NCBI GenBank assembly: GCA_002375765.1
Contig: DFMV01000016.1
Location: forward strand, 1 to 48,394
Source of the DNA: Rhizobiales bacterium UBA3584
GTDB lineage: Bacteria; Pseudomonadota; Alphaproteobacteria; Rhizobiales; Devosiaceae
Reading direction: 5' to 3'
Length of the DNA stretch: 48,394 bases
In this document: one piece after another, positions 34,147-43,010 of the stretch
Position numbering within the stretch: the first letter of the stretch is position 1
Layout of the letters: each line of letters starts with the position of its first letter
Position numbers and translations under genes: made by a program
Notes under the pieces: generated by a model
Databases searched by the model: none
Told to the model about the DNA's origin: nothing
What the model saw: the letters and a program-made list of their open reading frames with translations, nothing else

Positions 34147-34785
34147 ATGACGTTTTCGATCCTCGCCCACGACCGCGCAACCGGTGCTTTCGGCGTCGCG
34201 ACAGCCACGGGCGGACCCGCCGTCGGCTCGCTGGTGCCCCACGCGCGCGCAGGGGTGGGGGCGCTGGCAACACAGGGCTACACCAATCCGCTCTATGCCT
34301 TTGACGGGCTGGCGGCGCTCGAAGCCGGGCAGGGGGCCGAGGCAATCGTCTATGCCCTGACAATTGCCGACCCCGAGCGCGAACGGCGGCAATTGATCGT
34401 CATGGACCGCACGGGTGCAACCGCGGGCTGGAGCGGCTCGGACCTCACCGAGAGTGTGGGCATGCAGTTGCAGACCGATATCGCCATCGCCGGAAATCTT
34501 CTCGCCAACTCCGATGTTGTCCCTGCCATGGCCGAAGGCTTTTTGCGCGCCGGCGGGCCGCTGGAACTCCGCCTTCTGGCCGCCCTGACGGCAGGCGACG
34601 TGGCGGGCGGCGATGCGCGCGGCATCCAGTCTGCAGCGATAAAGACCTATTCTGACCAGCCCTATCCGGCCATCGATGCGCGCGTGGACTATTCGCTGAA
34701 CCCCCTCGACGACCTTTCCACCCTGCTCGAAAAGATCCGCGTCGGCGACTATGCCGATTTCGTCGCGACGCTGCCTCGGCGCTGA
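34147..34785 (+). CDS. DUF1028 family Ntn-hydrolase-like protein
   Basis: This 212-residue protein opens MTFSILAHDRATGAFGVATATGG and continues with VPHARAGVGALATQGYTNP and the GWSGSD turn. This is the typical DUF1028 pattern, placed in the N-terminal-nucleophile hydrolase superfamily. Substrates are not established; an amide or peptide bond is expected from the fold. It diverges from the dipeptide-type transporter operon across shared palindromes, so it may hydrolyse the compound that transporter brings in. GGGAG lies about 10 nt before the start. An upstream in-frame start at 34069 would lie inside repeat copy D and is rejected. Confidence 0.8.
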   Translation: MTFSILAHDRATGAFGVATATGGPAVGSLVPHARAGVGALATQGYTNPLYAFDGLAALEAGQGAEAIVYALTIADPERERRQLIVMDRTGATAGWSGSDLTESVGMQLQTDIAIAGNLLANSDVVPAMAEGFLRAGGPLELRLLAALTAGDVAGGDARGIQSAAIKTYSDQPYPAIDARVDYSLNPLDDLSTLLEKIRVGDYADFVATLPRR

Positions 34786-34829
34786 ACCCCCTTGCTCCCA
34801 CCCTCGCACAGGGCTATGTCTTGCTCCGC

Positions 34830-35025
34830 TGACGGTTCCGCCAAGTAGAGCGCGGATGAAAAGGGAATACCGGTGCGGATTACCCATAAGGGGCCAATTC
34901 CGGAGCTGCCCTCGCAACTGTAAGCGGCGAATCGCAACGCCAGACCACTGACGAAAGTCGGGAAGGGGTGTTGCACCGTCTTCGAGATGAAGACTATGCC
35001 GCGAGTCAGGAGACCTGCCGCCTGC
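34830..35025 (+). ncRNA. Cobalamin riboswitch
   Basis: The leader carries the conserved blocks of the adenosylcobalamin aptamer in order: GGTTCC near 34834, AAAAGGGAATACCGGTG (34859-34875), CTGCCCTCGCAACTGTAAGC (34906-34925), GCCAGACCACTG (34939-34950) and the closing box GAGTCAGGAGACCTGCC (35003-35019). Binding of a cobalamin would switch off the downstream cobalamin-uptake genes. The limits are approximate. The likely expression platform is the hairpin at 35104-35134. Confidence 0.92.
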
Positions 35026-35103
35026 AACAGACCAACAAGCCGGACGAGGTGTGCCGGCAGGGGGCAGGTATGGATTTTTACGCAGCGCGTCCGCTGACAC
35101 AAA

Positions 35104-35134
35104 GCCCACCGCCTTCTCGCAAGAGAAGGTGGGC
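35104..35134 (+). promoter_or_regulatory. RBS-sequestering hairpin after riboswitch
   Basis: A 12-bp stem closed by a GCAA tetraloop (35119-35122) and broken by a 3-nt bulge is formed by 35104-35118 and 35123-35134. Its right arm contains GAGAAGG, the ribosome binding site of the gene starting at 35137. No U-tract follows. This suggests translational rather than transcriptional control. Confidence 0.7.
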
Positions 35135-35136
35135 TC

Positions 35137-35856
35137 ATGACACCTGACGCAATTCTCTTTCTGATTTCTCAGCCCTATCTGAAGGGCAGGCGTTTGAAGG
35201 CGCTTCAGGCATCGCTGACCCGCGCGTGCCCGATCCCGTGCGCCATCGTTCGCATGGAAGGCCGCGAGGCCGGGCCGATGTCGGCGCTCGACGCGCTGGT
35301 GGGCGAGGGCGCACGAAATATCCTCGTTCAGCCGGTCGGCATCCCGTTTTCCGACAGTCTTTTCGCCTGGCTGCCCGGCGCGCTCGCCCATTGGCAGCGT
35401 GAGCGCGGGTTTGCTGGCGAACTGGCCCTGGCGTCCGATCAGGTCGGCGACGAAGCCGTACTGGCGGCAATCGCCCGATCCAGCCTCGACAATGCCGCCG
35501 AAGCGACGCCTGTGGAGGCCGATCGCGGTTCGATAGACGGCGCGGGCTGGGACAAGGTGCCGGCGCATCGGCACCACCTTCTCGTATGCACCGGGCCGCG
35601 CTGCAATTTCCGCGAATCCGGCCCGCTCAGCGCCATTCTTGCCGAGGAACTGACGCGCCAGGGTGTGGCGCGCGATTGCCTGGTGGCCACCACCGGCTGC
35701 CTGTTCCCCTGCAACAACGGCCCTGTCGTGGCCCATTATCCGGCCGGACACTGGTATCGGCTGGCGAACGCCGATGATATCGCCCGCTTCGTTTCGACCG
35801 TTTTGAAAGACGGCAAAACGCTCCCCCAATTGATGATCCATGAGGTATCGCAATGA
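35137..35856 (+). CDS. CbiX-like protein with [2Fe-2S] ferredoxin domain
   Basis: This 239-residue protein appears to have two parts. Residues 1-115 resemble a CbiX/sirohydrochlorin-chelatase half (LDALVGEGARNILVQPVGIPFSDS), though the usual metal-ligand histidines are not obvious. Residues 145-239 form a thioredoxin-like [2Fe-2S] ferredoxin domain with cysteines C151, C156, C188 and C192 (CTGPRC and CLFPC). It is the first gene after the cobalamin riboswitch and overlaps btuF by 4 bp, so it is tied to cobalamin or cobalt use. A redox role in corrin or cobalt handling is inferred; relatives near cobalamin genes are known, but no reaction is proven. It has no signal peptide. Confidence 0.75.
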   Translation: MTPDAILFLISQPYLKGRRLKALQASLTRACPIPCAIVRMEGREAGPMSALDALVGEGARNILVQPVGIPFSDSLFAWLPGALAHWQRERGFAGELALASDQVGDEAVLAAIARSSLDNAAEATPVEADRGSIDGAGWDKVPAHRHHLLVCTGPRCNFRESGPLSAILAEELTRQGVARDCLVATTGCLFPCNNGPVVAHYPAGHWYRLANADDIARFVSTVLKDGKTLPQLMIHEVSQ

Positions 35857-36791
35857 ACCTGCTGCGCCCGGCACTCGCCGTCGCCCTGTCGCTGTTGACC
35901 AACTCGGCCTTCGCCCAGACAATTGAGAGCTGCGACACCAGCTTTGCCTATGACTCCCCGCCAGCGCGCGCCATTACGCTCAACCAGCAGCCAACAGAGG
36001 TCATGCTGGCGCTGGGGCTCGAAGACAGAATGATCGGCACCGCCTATCTCGACGACACGATCCCCGACCAGTGGCTCGAAGCCTACAATTCCGTCCCGGT
36101 GCTCTCGGACCGCTATCCGGCAAGGGAAGTGGTGTTGGCCGAAAACCCCGACTTTCTTTTTGCCGGCTTTGCCTCGGCCTTCAACGACACCAACCTGGGC
36201 GCCGAAGCCGAATGGCACGACATCGGCATCGGAACCTATGTGGTCAATGCCGAATGCCGCAATCAGCACCCCGCCGATATACGCATGACCACCGATCCCA
36301 TCTTCATCGACCTTGAAAGCATTGGCGCGCTCTTTGGCGTCGAGGATAAGGCGGACGCGCTTGCCGGCAATATCCGCACGCGGCTCGACGCCGCGGCAAC
36401 CGGCGCGTCGGGCGCCGGGCTGACGGCCTTTCTCTTTGACTCGGGCACCGACACCGCATTTTCCGCGGCCTGCTGCGGTGCGCCGGGCCTGCTCATGGAG
36501 TCGGTCGGTCTTGAAAACATCGCGGGCGATATCGAGGGCCGCTGGGCCGATCTGGCCTGGGAAACGGTGGCGACGGCGGATCCCGACGTCATCATTCTGA
36601 TCGAAGCCGAATGGTCGACCGCCGAGGAAAAGCGCGCACAGCTCGAAAGTGACCCGGTGCTCTCCCAGCTCCGTGCGGTCCGGCAACGGAACTATGTCGT
36701 CGTCCCGTTCTCCGAAACCATACTTGGGCTGCGCTTCGTCGATGGGGTCGAACGCCTCGCAGCTGGCCTCCAACAGTTGGACCTGAACTAG
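35853..36791 (+). CDS. btuF: Cobalamin/metal-chelate ABC binding protein
   Basis: This 312-residue periplasmic binding protein is of the BtuF/FhuD class III type. It has a signal peptide (cleavage after AFA, about residue 21). The mature part shows LNQQPTEVMLALGLEDRMIGTAY, the PDFLFAGFA strand and the domain-linking helix expected of the class. Its start overlaps the preceding stop as ATGA. Riboswitch control makes cobalamin or cobinamide the likely ligand, although the family also binds ferric siderophores. A pair of adjacent cysteines (CCGA) lies near the middle. Confidence 0.82.
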   Translation: MNLLRPALAVALSLLTNSAFAQTIESCDTSFAYDSPPARAITLNQQPTEVMLALGLEDRMIGTAYLDDTIPDQWLEAYNSVPVLSDRYPAREVVLAENPDFLFAGFASAFNDTNLGAEAEWHDIGIGTYVVNAECRNQHPADIRMTTDPIFIDLESIGALFGVEDKADALAGNIRTRLDAAATGASGAGLTAFLFDSGTDTAFSAACCGAPGLLMESVGLENIAGDIEGRWADLAWETVATADPDVIILIEAEWSTAEEKRAQLESDPVLSQLRAVRQRNYVVVPFSETILGLRFVDGVERLAAGLQQLDLN

Positions 36792-36794
36792 AAC

Positions 36795-37805
36795 ATGAAC
36801 CGCGCTCCCTACGGCGTCACCCTCGGGCTGGCGCTGATCTTTCTCGTGCTCGCCATGCTGGCCGGTGCCTTCTGGGGCACCGCCGATCTGCCGTGGGATG
36901 CGCGTATCAGCGCGCTGCTGCGCCTGCCCGATGCGCAGCCCAATCTGCAATTGATCGTCTGGGAATGGCGCCTGCCGCGCGTCATCATGGTGGCGCTGGT
37001 CGGGGGCGGGTTGGCGCTGTCGGGCGTCATCATGCAGGCCCTGCTGCGCAATCCGCTGGCCGATCCCTACCTTCTGGGCCTGTCCTCCGGGGCGTCCGCT
37101 GCGGCGACCGCCGCCATCGTCTGGCTGCCCGCCACGTTCGTTGCCAGTTTCGGGCTCGACCTGCTGGCCTTTCTGGGCGCGATGCTTGCCTTTATTCTCA
37201 CTCTCGGGCTGGCCTTCCAGCCGGGCAGGGGTATGGATAAGCTGGTTCTTATATTGGCTGGCGTTGCCATATCGCTGTTTTTTTCCTCGGTTTCCGCCTT
37301 TTTCATCCATCTCGCCGATCCCCAGGTCACCCGCGAGGCATTGTCCTTCCTGATGGGCTCCGCCGCCGGCGCGCGCTGGGCAGACCTTCCGCCGCTGGCC
37401 ATCGCCCTGCCGCTTGGCCTGCTTGCCACGTGGCTGTGCGCCACCATGCTCGACGCCGTGCTGCTCGGCGACGAGCGGGCCGTGGCCCTTGGCGTGCCGC
37501 TGCCGGTGCTGCGATTGGCTCTGCTCAGTCTCGCCGCCCTTCTGACCGGGCTGTCGGTGGCCGGAGCGGGCATCGTGGGCTTTGTCGGGCTCATCGTGCC
37601 GCACATGGCCCGGCTTCTGGTCGGCGCGCCCCACAAAAAGCTGATCCCGCTGGCCGTGGTGCTCGGCATGATCGTGCTGGTGGTGGTCGATCTGCTGTGC
37701 CGCATCGTGCTGGCCCCCGAAGAACTGCCGCTCAGCGTGCTGCTGGCGCTGTTTGCGGCGCCCCCCTTTGTCTTCATCCTGCGGAGGGTGCGCCGTGGCT
37801 TCTGA
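36795..37805 (+). CDS. btuC: Cobalamin ABC permease (FecCD family)
   Basis: This 336-residue permease of the BtuC/FecCD family has about ten membrane segments. Diagnostic stretches are WRLPRVIMVALVGGGLALSG, NPLADPYLLGLSSGASA and VGFVGLIVPHMARLLVG. It starts 3 bp after btuF and overlaps the ATPase gene by 11 bp. It provides the membrane channel of a type II importer. Substrate assignment rests on the riboswitch. Confidence 0.88.
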   Translation: MNRAPYGVTLGLALIFLVLAMLAGAFWGTADLPWDARISALLRLPDAQPNLQLIVWEWRLPRVIMVALVGGGLALSGVIMQALLRNPLADPYLLGLSSGASAAATAAIVWLPATFVASFGLDLLAFLGAMLAFILTLGLAFQPGRGMDKLVLILAGVAISLFFSSVSAFFIHLADPQVTREALSFLMGSAAGARWADLPPLAIALPLGLLATWLCATMLDAVLLGDERAVALGVPLPVLRLALLSLAALLTGLSVAGAGIVGFVGLIVPHMARLLVGAPHKKLIPLAVVLGMIVLVVVDLLCRIVLAPEELPLSVLLALFAAPPFVFILRRVRRGF

Positions 37806-38550
37806 CCCGATTGTCACTCTTGAAGCGGTCTCGCTCAAAAAGGGCGAGGCGCAATTGCTCGACGGCGTCTCGTTTGCGCTCGAGCGCGGAAAATTCCACG
37901 CGCTGCTCGGCCCCAACGGCGCCGGAAAATCGAGCCTCATGCGCGTCCTCTATCGCGCCGAGGCCGACAATACCGGAACGGTCCTTCTGGATGGAAAGCC
38001 CCTCAAGGACTGGCCCCGCAAGGCCTATGCGGCGCGGGTCGGGGCACTGGTCCAGGAGTCCGTGTCGCTGGCCGGGTTGACGCTTTACGAGGTCGTGGCG
38101 CTCGGTCTGCTGCCGCTGGCGCTGCCCCGCCAGGAGGCTGCGGCCCGGTGCAACGAAGCCCTGTCCCTCGTCGGTCTCGCCGGGCGGGCAGGAGAGGATG
38201 CCGCCCATCTCTCCGGCGGCGAACAACAGCGCCTGTTTTTCGCGCAAATTCTGGCGCTCGACCCGGAAATCTACATTCTCGACGAGCCCCACAACCATCT
38301 CGACCTGCACTACCAATATGTATTGCTCGAAGCGGTCAAACGCCGGGGCAGGACGGTTCTCGCCTCGTTCCACGATCTCACCCTCGCCACCCGCTTTTGC
38401 GACCGGGCATTTTTGCTCGACCACGGCAGACTGGCGGCCTCGGGGACACTGGCGGAGGTCCTGACGGCCCAAAGGCTGGCCCAAGTGTACCGGATCGATG
38501 CCGAGCTCGCCGATGACGTGATCCGGATCAAGGGCGCCATCACGGCATAG
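37795..38550 (+). CDS. btuD: Cobalamin ABC ATPase
   Basis: This 251-residue ATPase has Walker A GPNGAGKSS (39-47), signature LSGGEQQR, Walker B IYILDEPHNHLD and H-loop SFHD. DEPHNHLDL is typical of FecE/BtuD-type ATPases. The start is a GTG at 37795 with GGAGGG 7 nt upstream, inside btuC. It is the last gene of the riboswitch operon; a palindromic repeat follows the stop. Confidence 0.88.
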   Translation: MASDPIVTLEAVSLKKGEAQLLDGVSFALERGKFHALLGPNGAGKSSLMRVLYRAEADNTGTVLLDGKPLKDWPRKAYAARVGALVQESVSLAGLTLYEVVALGLLPLALPRQEAAARCNEALSLVGLAGRAGEDAAHLSGGEQQRLFFAQILALDPEIYILDEPHNHLDLHYQYVLLEAVKRRGRTVLASFHDLTLATRFCDRAFLLDHGRLAASGTLAEVLTAQRLAQVYRIDAELADDVIRIKGAITA

Positions 38551-38582
38551 CGGCTACCGCTTTCTTGCGACTCTATTCCCTT

Positions 38583-38682
38583 GTCACCCCGGCCTTGAGC
38601 CGGGGTCCAGTACGCTCCGTGCCAGCGATACCGGCACCAGCGCTGCCGGTTACCGGATTCCGGATCCCCGGCCCGGTATGAC
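38583..38682. repeat. ~100-bp palindromic intergenic repeat, copy 2
   Basis: The first 32 bases match copy 1 (28574) almost perfectly, and the end (CCGGTATGAC) matches with one change. The centre differs. Orientation is the same. It lies between btuD and psuG and can fold into nested hairpins that may end the btu transcript. Confidence 0.75.
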
Positions 38683-38774
38683 GCCGGAAGAAAGAGGCAG
38701 GAAAGGCTAAAGATCGCTGCTTGCGCTTGCGTTGTACCTGTGGTTTGCATCGCCCAAACGCACAAGGTCCTTTC

Positions 38775-39692
38775 ATGTCTGATTACCTCGAGATCTCCCC
38801 CGAGATCAAATACGCCCTGGCCGACGGCCAGCCTGTCGTGGCCCTCGAATCCACGATCATCACCCACGGCATGCCCTATCCGCAGAACCTCGAGACCGCG
38901 CTGGCGGTGGAGCAGGTCGTGCGCGACAATGGCGCGGTGCCCGCCACCATCGCGGTCATGGGCGGCAAATGCCATGTGGGCGTGGCCGGCGAAACACTCG
39001 AGGACCTGGCCAGGACCGGGCTTGAAGCCGCCAAGGCCTCCCGGCGCGACCTCGCAGCCATCCTCGTCAAGGGCCTCACCGCCGGAACCACCGTCGCCAC
39101 CACCATGCAGATCGCTGCCATGGCCGGCATCAGGGTCTTTGCCACCGGCGGCATCGGCGGCGTGCATCGCGGGGCCGAATCCACCTTCGATATTTCCGCC
39201 GATCTCACCGAGCTGTCCCAAACCCCTGTCGCCGTGGTTTGCGCAGGCGCCAAGTCGATTCTCGACATTCCGAAAACCCTCGAAGTGCTTGAATCCAATG
39301 GTGTTCCGGTCATTGGTTATGGCACAGACGCCTTCCCGGCCTTCTTCGCGCGCGAAAGCGGATATGGGGTCGATTACCGCCTCGACACGCCCCAGGAGGT
39401 CGCGGCCCTCATCGCCACGCAGGCGGCGCTGAACATGGCCGGCGGCGTTCTGGTCGCCAACCCGATCCCCGAGGCCGACGCCCTCGACGCCGACGAAATC
39501 AACGGCCGCATCGCCGCCGCCATCGCCGATGCCGAGCGGCAAGGCGTGACCCGCAAGGATCTCACACCCTATCTGCTCAACCGCATCTTTGAGCTGACCG
39601 ACGGCAAGTCGCTGGTCGCAAACATCGCACTGGTCAAGAACAACGCCGCCGTGGCAGCCCGGATCGCGGCCGCCCTCGTCAAGACGCACTGA
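38775..39692 (+). CDS. psuG: Pseudouridine-5'-phosphate glycosidase
   Basis: This 305-residue enzyme cleaves pseudouridine 5'-phosphate to uracil and ribose 5-phosphate. Its family pattern is clear: VALESTIITHGMPYPQN (catalytic-site E25), GGIGGVHRGAESTFDISADL and VVCAGAKSILDIP, where K160 is the active-site lysine. The length equals that of E. coli PsuG within a few residues. The start at 38775 has AAGG 7 nt upstream. The kinase gene begins 2 bp after its stop, so the pair is one operon. Confidence 0.92.
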   Translation: MSDYLEISPEIKYALADGQPVVALESTIITHGMPYPQNLETALAVEQVVRDNGAVPATIAVMGGKCHVGVAGETLEDLARTGLEAAKASRRDLAAILVKGLTAGTTVATTMQIAAMAGIRVFATGGIGGVHRGAESTFDISADLTELSQTPVAVVCAGAKSILDIPKTLEVLESNGVPVIGYGTDAFPAFFARESGYGVDYRLDTPQEVAALIATQAALNMAGGVLVANPIPEADALDADEINGRIAAAIADAERQGVTRKDLTPYLLNRIFELTDGKSLVANIALVKNNAAVAARIAAALVKTH

Positions 39693-39694
39693 CC

Positions 39695-40585
39695 GTGACT
39701 GGCCGTATCCTCGTCGTTGGCGACGTCATCACCGATATTCTCGTCGTGCCCGAAGGGCCCGTTGCGCGCGGCACCGATACACCGGCCACCATCCGCCAGA
39801 TGCCCGGCGGTTCGGGCGCCAATCAGGCCGTGTGGCTGGCGGCCATGGGCGTCGACGCCCATTTCGCCGCCCGCGTGGGCGCCCCCGATGTGGTTCGCCT
39901 TCGTCGCCATTTCGAAGGGCAGGGCGTCACCGCCCATCTGAGCGGCGACGTGGCCAATCCCACCGGCACGCTGATCTGCCTTGTCGATCCCGACGGAGAG
40001 CGCAGCTTTCTCACCGATCGCGGCGCCAACGCACATCTGGGTGAAACCGATCTCCCTTTCGAGCTGCTCGACGGCATGGACCGGCTGCACATCTCGGGCT
40101 ACGCCCTGTTCGAGCCCAGGCCCCGCGCCGCGGTCATGGCGCTGGCTGCCCACGCCAAGGCAAGACACATCCCCGTCAGCATCGATCCGGCTTCAACGGG
40201 CTTTCTGGCCGCTGTCGGCCACGACAATTTCCTCGGCTGGGCGGCGGACGCCGAAATCATTTTCCCCAACGCCGACGAGGCCGAGCTTCTGACCGGGCAG
40301 ACCGATCCCCACCGCCAGATCGCGGCCCTGCTCGAGGTTTTCCCCCGCGCGGTCCTCAAGCGCGGCAATCAGGGCGCCATCTTCGCCGCGCGAGGCACGG
40401 AGTCGCGCGCGGTTCCCGCCGAAGCTGTCGAAGTGGTCGATACCACCGGCGCCGGCGACGCATTTCTGGCAGGCTTTCTGGCTGCCGAGCTGCGCGGAGA
40501 AACCCCCGAAGCTGCCCTGGCTTCCGCCATCGCCGCCGGCGCGCGCGCCGTGACGAGGCTGGGGGCGCAGCCGTTGGCGCTATGA
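39695..40585 (+). CDS. psuK: PfkB-family kinase, probable pseudouridine kinase
   Basis: This 296-residue PfkB-family sugar/nucleoside kinase has the N-terminal GGSGANQAVWLAAMG glycine motif and the catalytic DTTGAGDAFLAGF with D255 as base. Next to psuG it should phosphorylate pseudouridine at the 5' position. The start is a GTG at 39695 with little binding site, so translation probably couples to psuG. A ribokinase-type substrate cannot be excluded from sequence alone, but the pairing makes PsuK most likely. Confidence 0.83.
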   Translation: MTGRILVVGDVITDILVVPEGPVARGTDTPATIRQMPGGSGANQAVWLAAMGVDAHFAARVGAPDVVRLRRHFEGQGVTAHLSGDVANPTGTLICLVDPDGERSFLTDRGANAHLGETDLPFELLDGMDRLHISGYALFEPRPRAAVMALAAHAKARHIPVSIDPASTGFLAAVGHDNFLGWAADAEIIFPNADEAELLTGQTDPHRQIAALLEVFPRAVLKRGNQGAIFAARGTESRAVPAEAVEVVDTTGAGDAFLAGFLAAELRGETPEAALASAIAAGARAVTRLGAQPLAL

Positions 40586-40732
40586 ATTATTTGTGACGTT
40601 TTGCAAGGACTTCAGTACCGCTGGGGGTGATTGCCAGACGTTCTAAAATTGCGTTTACTGCGCCCGCGGCCTGGCGTGTCTTTGTATTTGGATCCTCCTG
40701 GCGCTGCGCCGCAAAACGGGTAGGGGACGACG

Positions 40733-43009
40733 ATGAAACGCATCCAGACATTGGCTATGGCGGCAATATTGGCCACTGGCCTTGGCACCACTCAGGCAGC
40801 CGCACAGGACGTGATGGTGGTCTATGACGCTTCGGGCTCCATGTGGGGCCAGATTGACGGGGTCACCAAGATCGAGATTGCCCGCGAGGTGCTGGGCGAC
40901 CTCGTGAATCAATGGTCTGCCGAGACCAATCTGGGTCTTGTGGCCTATGGCCATCGCCGTGAGGGCGATTGCGGCGATATCGAAACGGTCATTGCGCCCC
41001 AGCCCATTTCGCCCGCCACATTCATTGATGCGGTCAACGCCATCAATCCGCTGGGCCGCACACCGCTGTCGGCTGCAGTCGAACATGCCGCCGAAGAACT
41101 GGTCTATCTCGAAAACCCCGCAACCGTGGTCCTGATCTCGGACGGCATCGAGAACTGCGAGGCCGATCCGTGCGCGCTGGCCAGCCATCTCGAAGAGCGC
41201 GGCATCGCGTTCACCACCCACGTCATCGGTTTTGACGTGGCGTCCGAGGAATACGCCCAGCTTTCCTGCATCGCCGAAAACACCGGCGGCGTCTTCGTGC
41301 CGGCCTCCAACGCCAGCGAACTGGCCGATGCGCTCGATGAGGTCAAGCAGGTGATCGAGGAGGCGCCCGAACCCGAGCCCCAGCCCCAACCAGAGCCCGA
41401 ACCCGAAGTCTCCCAGGTCGATATCAAGGCACCGGCCAGCGTAACCGTCGGCATGCGCTTCCCGGTCAGCTGGGCGCCAACGCTCGAGCCAAGCGATTAT
41501 GTGACGATCGTTCCGGTCGGCGCCGATGAGGGCAGCTTTGGCGACTATCAGCGCGTACGCGACGATTCCGAGCAGGAATTGAGGGCCCCGGCCGAAACCG
41601 GACTTTACGAAGTCCGCTACGTCTTTGAGGAAACTGGAGAAACAGCCGGCTCGACCCCGGTTGAGGTTGTCGATGCCGAAGTCACCGTCACAGCCCCGGA
41701 GTCCGTCACCACCGGTGCCCGGTTCACCGTGAGCTATACCGGTGCCGTCGATGGCACCGATTATGTCACCATCGTTCCGGTCGGCGCCGATGAAGGCAGT
41801 TACACCGATTACCAGCGTGTGCGCGATGCGTCCGAACAGGACCTGACGGCCCCAGCCGATCCGGGGCTCTATGAAGTGCGTTACGTCCTCGATGAGGGCG
41901 GGCGGACAATGGCATCGACCCCCATTGAGGTGGTCGAACCGCAAACCACGGTTTCCGCGCCCAAGACGGTGACAGTGGGCGCTCGCTTCACCGTCGGCTA
42001 CACCGGTTCGGTCAATGGCAACGACTATGTCACCATTGTTCCGGTCGGTGCCGAGGAGGGCAGTTACACCGACTACCAGCGTGTGCGCGATGCGTCCGAG
42101 CAGGAACTGACAGCCCCCGCCGAACCTGGCCTTTACGAAGTGCGCTACGTGCTTGACGAAGGCGGGCGGACCCTCGCGTCGGCGCCCATAGAAGTTGTTG
42201 AAGGCGAGACGACGGTTTCGGCGCCCGAAACCGTGACCGTCGGTTCGCGGTTTACCGTCAACTACACAGGCGCCGTCAATGGCAATGACTATGTCACCAT
42301 CGTTCCCGCCGGAGCCGATGAGGGCAGCTATCTCGATTACCAGCGTGTGCGCGATGCGTCCGAACAGGAGCTGACGGCCCCCGCCGAGCCTGGACTCTAT
42401 GAAGTCCGTTACGTGCTCGATGAAGGGGCACGCACCATGGCTTCGACCCCGGTCGAGGTGGTGGATGGCGATGTGAGCGTTTCGGCGCCGGAAATCGTGA
42501 TCGCCAATGCGCGCTTTGCCGTGAGCTACACCGGCACCATCAACTCCAACGACTATGTGACGATCGTTCCCGCCGGAGCCGAGGAAGGCAGCTATGGCGA
42601 TTATCAACGCGTCCGGGACGACACCGAGCAGGAACTCACGGCACCGGCCGATCCGGGGCTCTATGAGGTTCGCTATGTGCTCGATGAGGGCGGGATCACC
42701 ATGGCCTCAACACCGATCGAAGTGCTTGAAGAGGGCAGCGCCCTCGATTTTGGCGCCGGTCTCGATGTGCCCGCTTCCGCAGCGCCGGGAGAGACGATCC
42801 TTGTGACCTGGACTGCGGATGTCGAGGGCGCGCGGGTGTCGCTGGCGCGCACCGATCAGGCCGATTTCGCATGGCTTGAAGCCCAGCCCACCAGTGCCGA
42901 AAAGGCCACCAAGTTCAAGCTGCCCGACGAACCCGGCACATACGAGATCCGCTTTCTCGACGTGGCCAACCAATCGGTGCTCGGCCGCTCCCCGATCACC
43001 GTCGAGTGA
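40733..43009 (+). CDS. Secreted VWA protein with five 88-residue repeats
   Basis: This 758-residue exported protein has a signal peptide (cleavage after about residue 24) and a von Willebrand factor A domain (27-210). The metal site is complete: DASGS (D32, S34, S36), the threonine in LGRTPLSAAVEHA and the aspartate in LISDGIENC. A proline/glutamate linker (PEPEPQPQPEPEPE) follows. Five tandem 88-residue beta-rich modules (residues 230-669), each carrying DYVTIVP and DYQRVRD, come next, then one diverged module to the end. The role is unknown; the VWA domain and repeats suggest binding of proteins or surface polymers in the periplasm or outside the cell. It stands alone, with GGGGACG before the start. 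Confidence 0.85.
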   Translation: MKRIQTLAMAAILATGLGTTQAAAQDVMVVYDASGSMWGQIDGVTKIEIAREVLGDLVNQWSAETNLGLVAYGHRREGDCGDIETVIAPQPISPATFIDAVNAINPLGRTPLSAAVEHAAEELVYLENPATVVLISDGIENCEADPCALASHLEERGIAFTTHVIGFDVASEEYAQLSCIAENTGGVFVPASNASELADALDEVKQVIEEAPEPEPQPQPEPEPEVSQVDIKAPASVTVGMRFPVSWAPTLEPSDYVTIVPVGADEGSFGDYQRVRDDSEQELRAPAETGLYEVRYVFEETGETAGSTPVEVVDAEVTVTAPESVTTGARFTVSYTGAVDGTDYVTIVPVGADEGSYTDYQRVRDASEQDLTAPADPGLYEVRYVLDEGGRTMASTPIEVVEPQTTVSAPKTVTVGARFTVGYTGSVNGNDYVTIVPVGAEEGSYTDYQRVRDASEQELTAPAEPGLYEVRYVLDEGGRTLASAPIEVVEGETTVSAPETVTVGSRFTVNYTGAVNGNDYVTIVPAGADEGSYLDYQRVRDASEQELTAPAEPGLYEVRYVLDEGARTMASTPVEVVDGDVSVSAPEIVIANARFAVSYTGTINSNDYVTIVPAGAEEGSYGDYQRVRDDTEQELTAPADPGLYEVRYVLDEGGITMASTPIEVLEEGSALDFGAGLDVPASAAPGETILVTWTADVEGARVSLARTDQADFAWLEAQPTSAEKATKFKLPDEPGTYEIRFLDVANQSVLGRSPITVE
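41420..42739 (+). repeat. Five 264-bp in-frame tandem repeats
   Basis: Equivalent codons recur at 41420, 41684, 41948, 42212 and 42476, exactly 264 bp apart with no insertions or deletions over five units. Units 2-4 are most alike; units 1 and 5 are more diverged. This points to recent internal duplication or ongoing recombination. Confidence 0.9.
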
Positions 43010-43010
43010 A

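Noticed and set aside
41420..42739. Regular repeats considered as a CRISPR-like array
   Set aside because: The 264-bp units are in-frame protein modules with no spacer structure and no cas genes.
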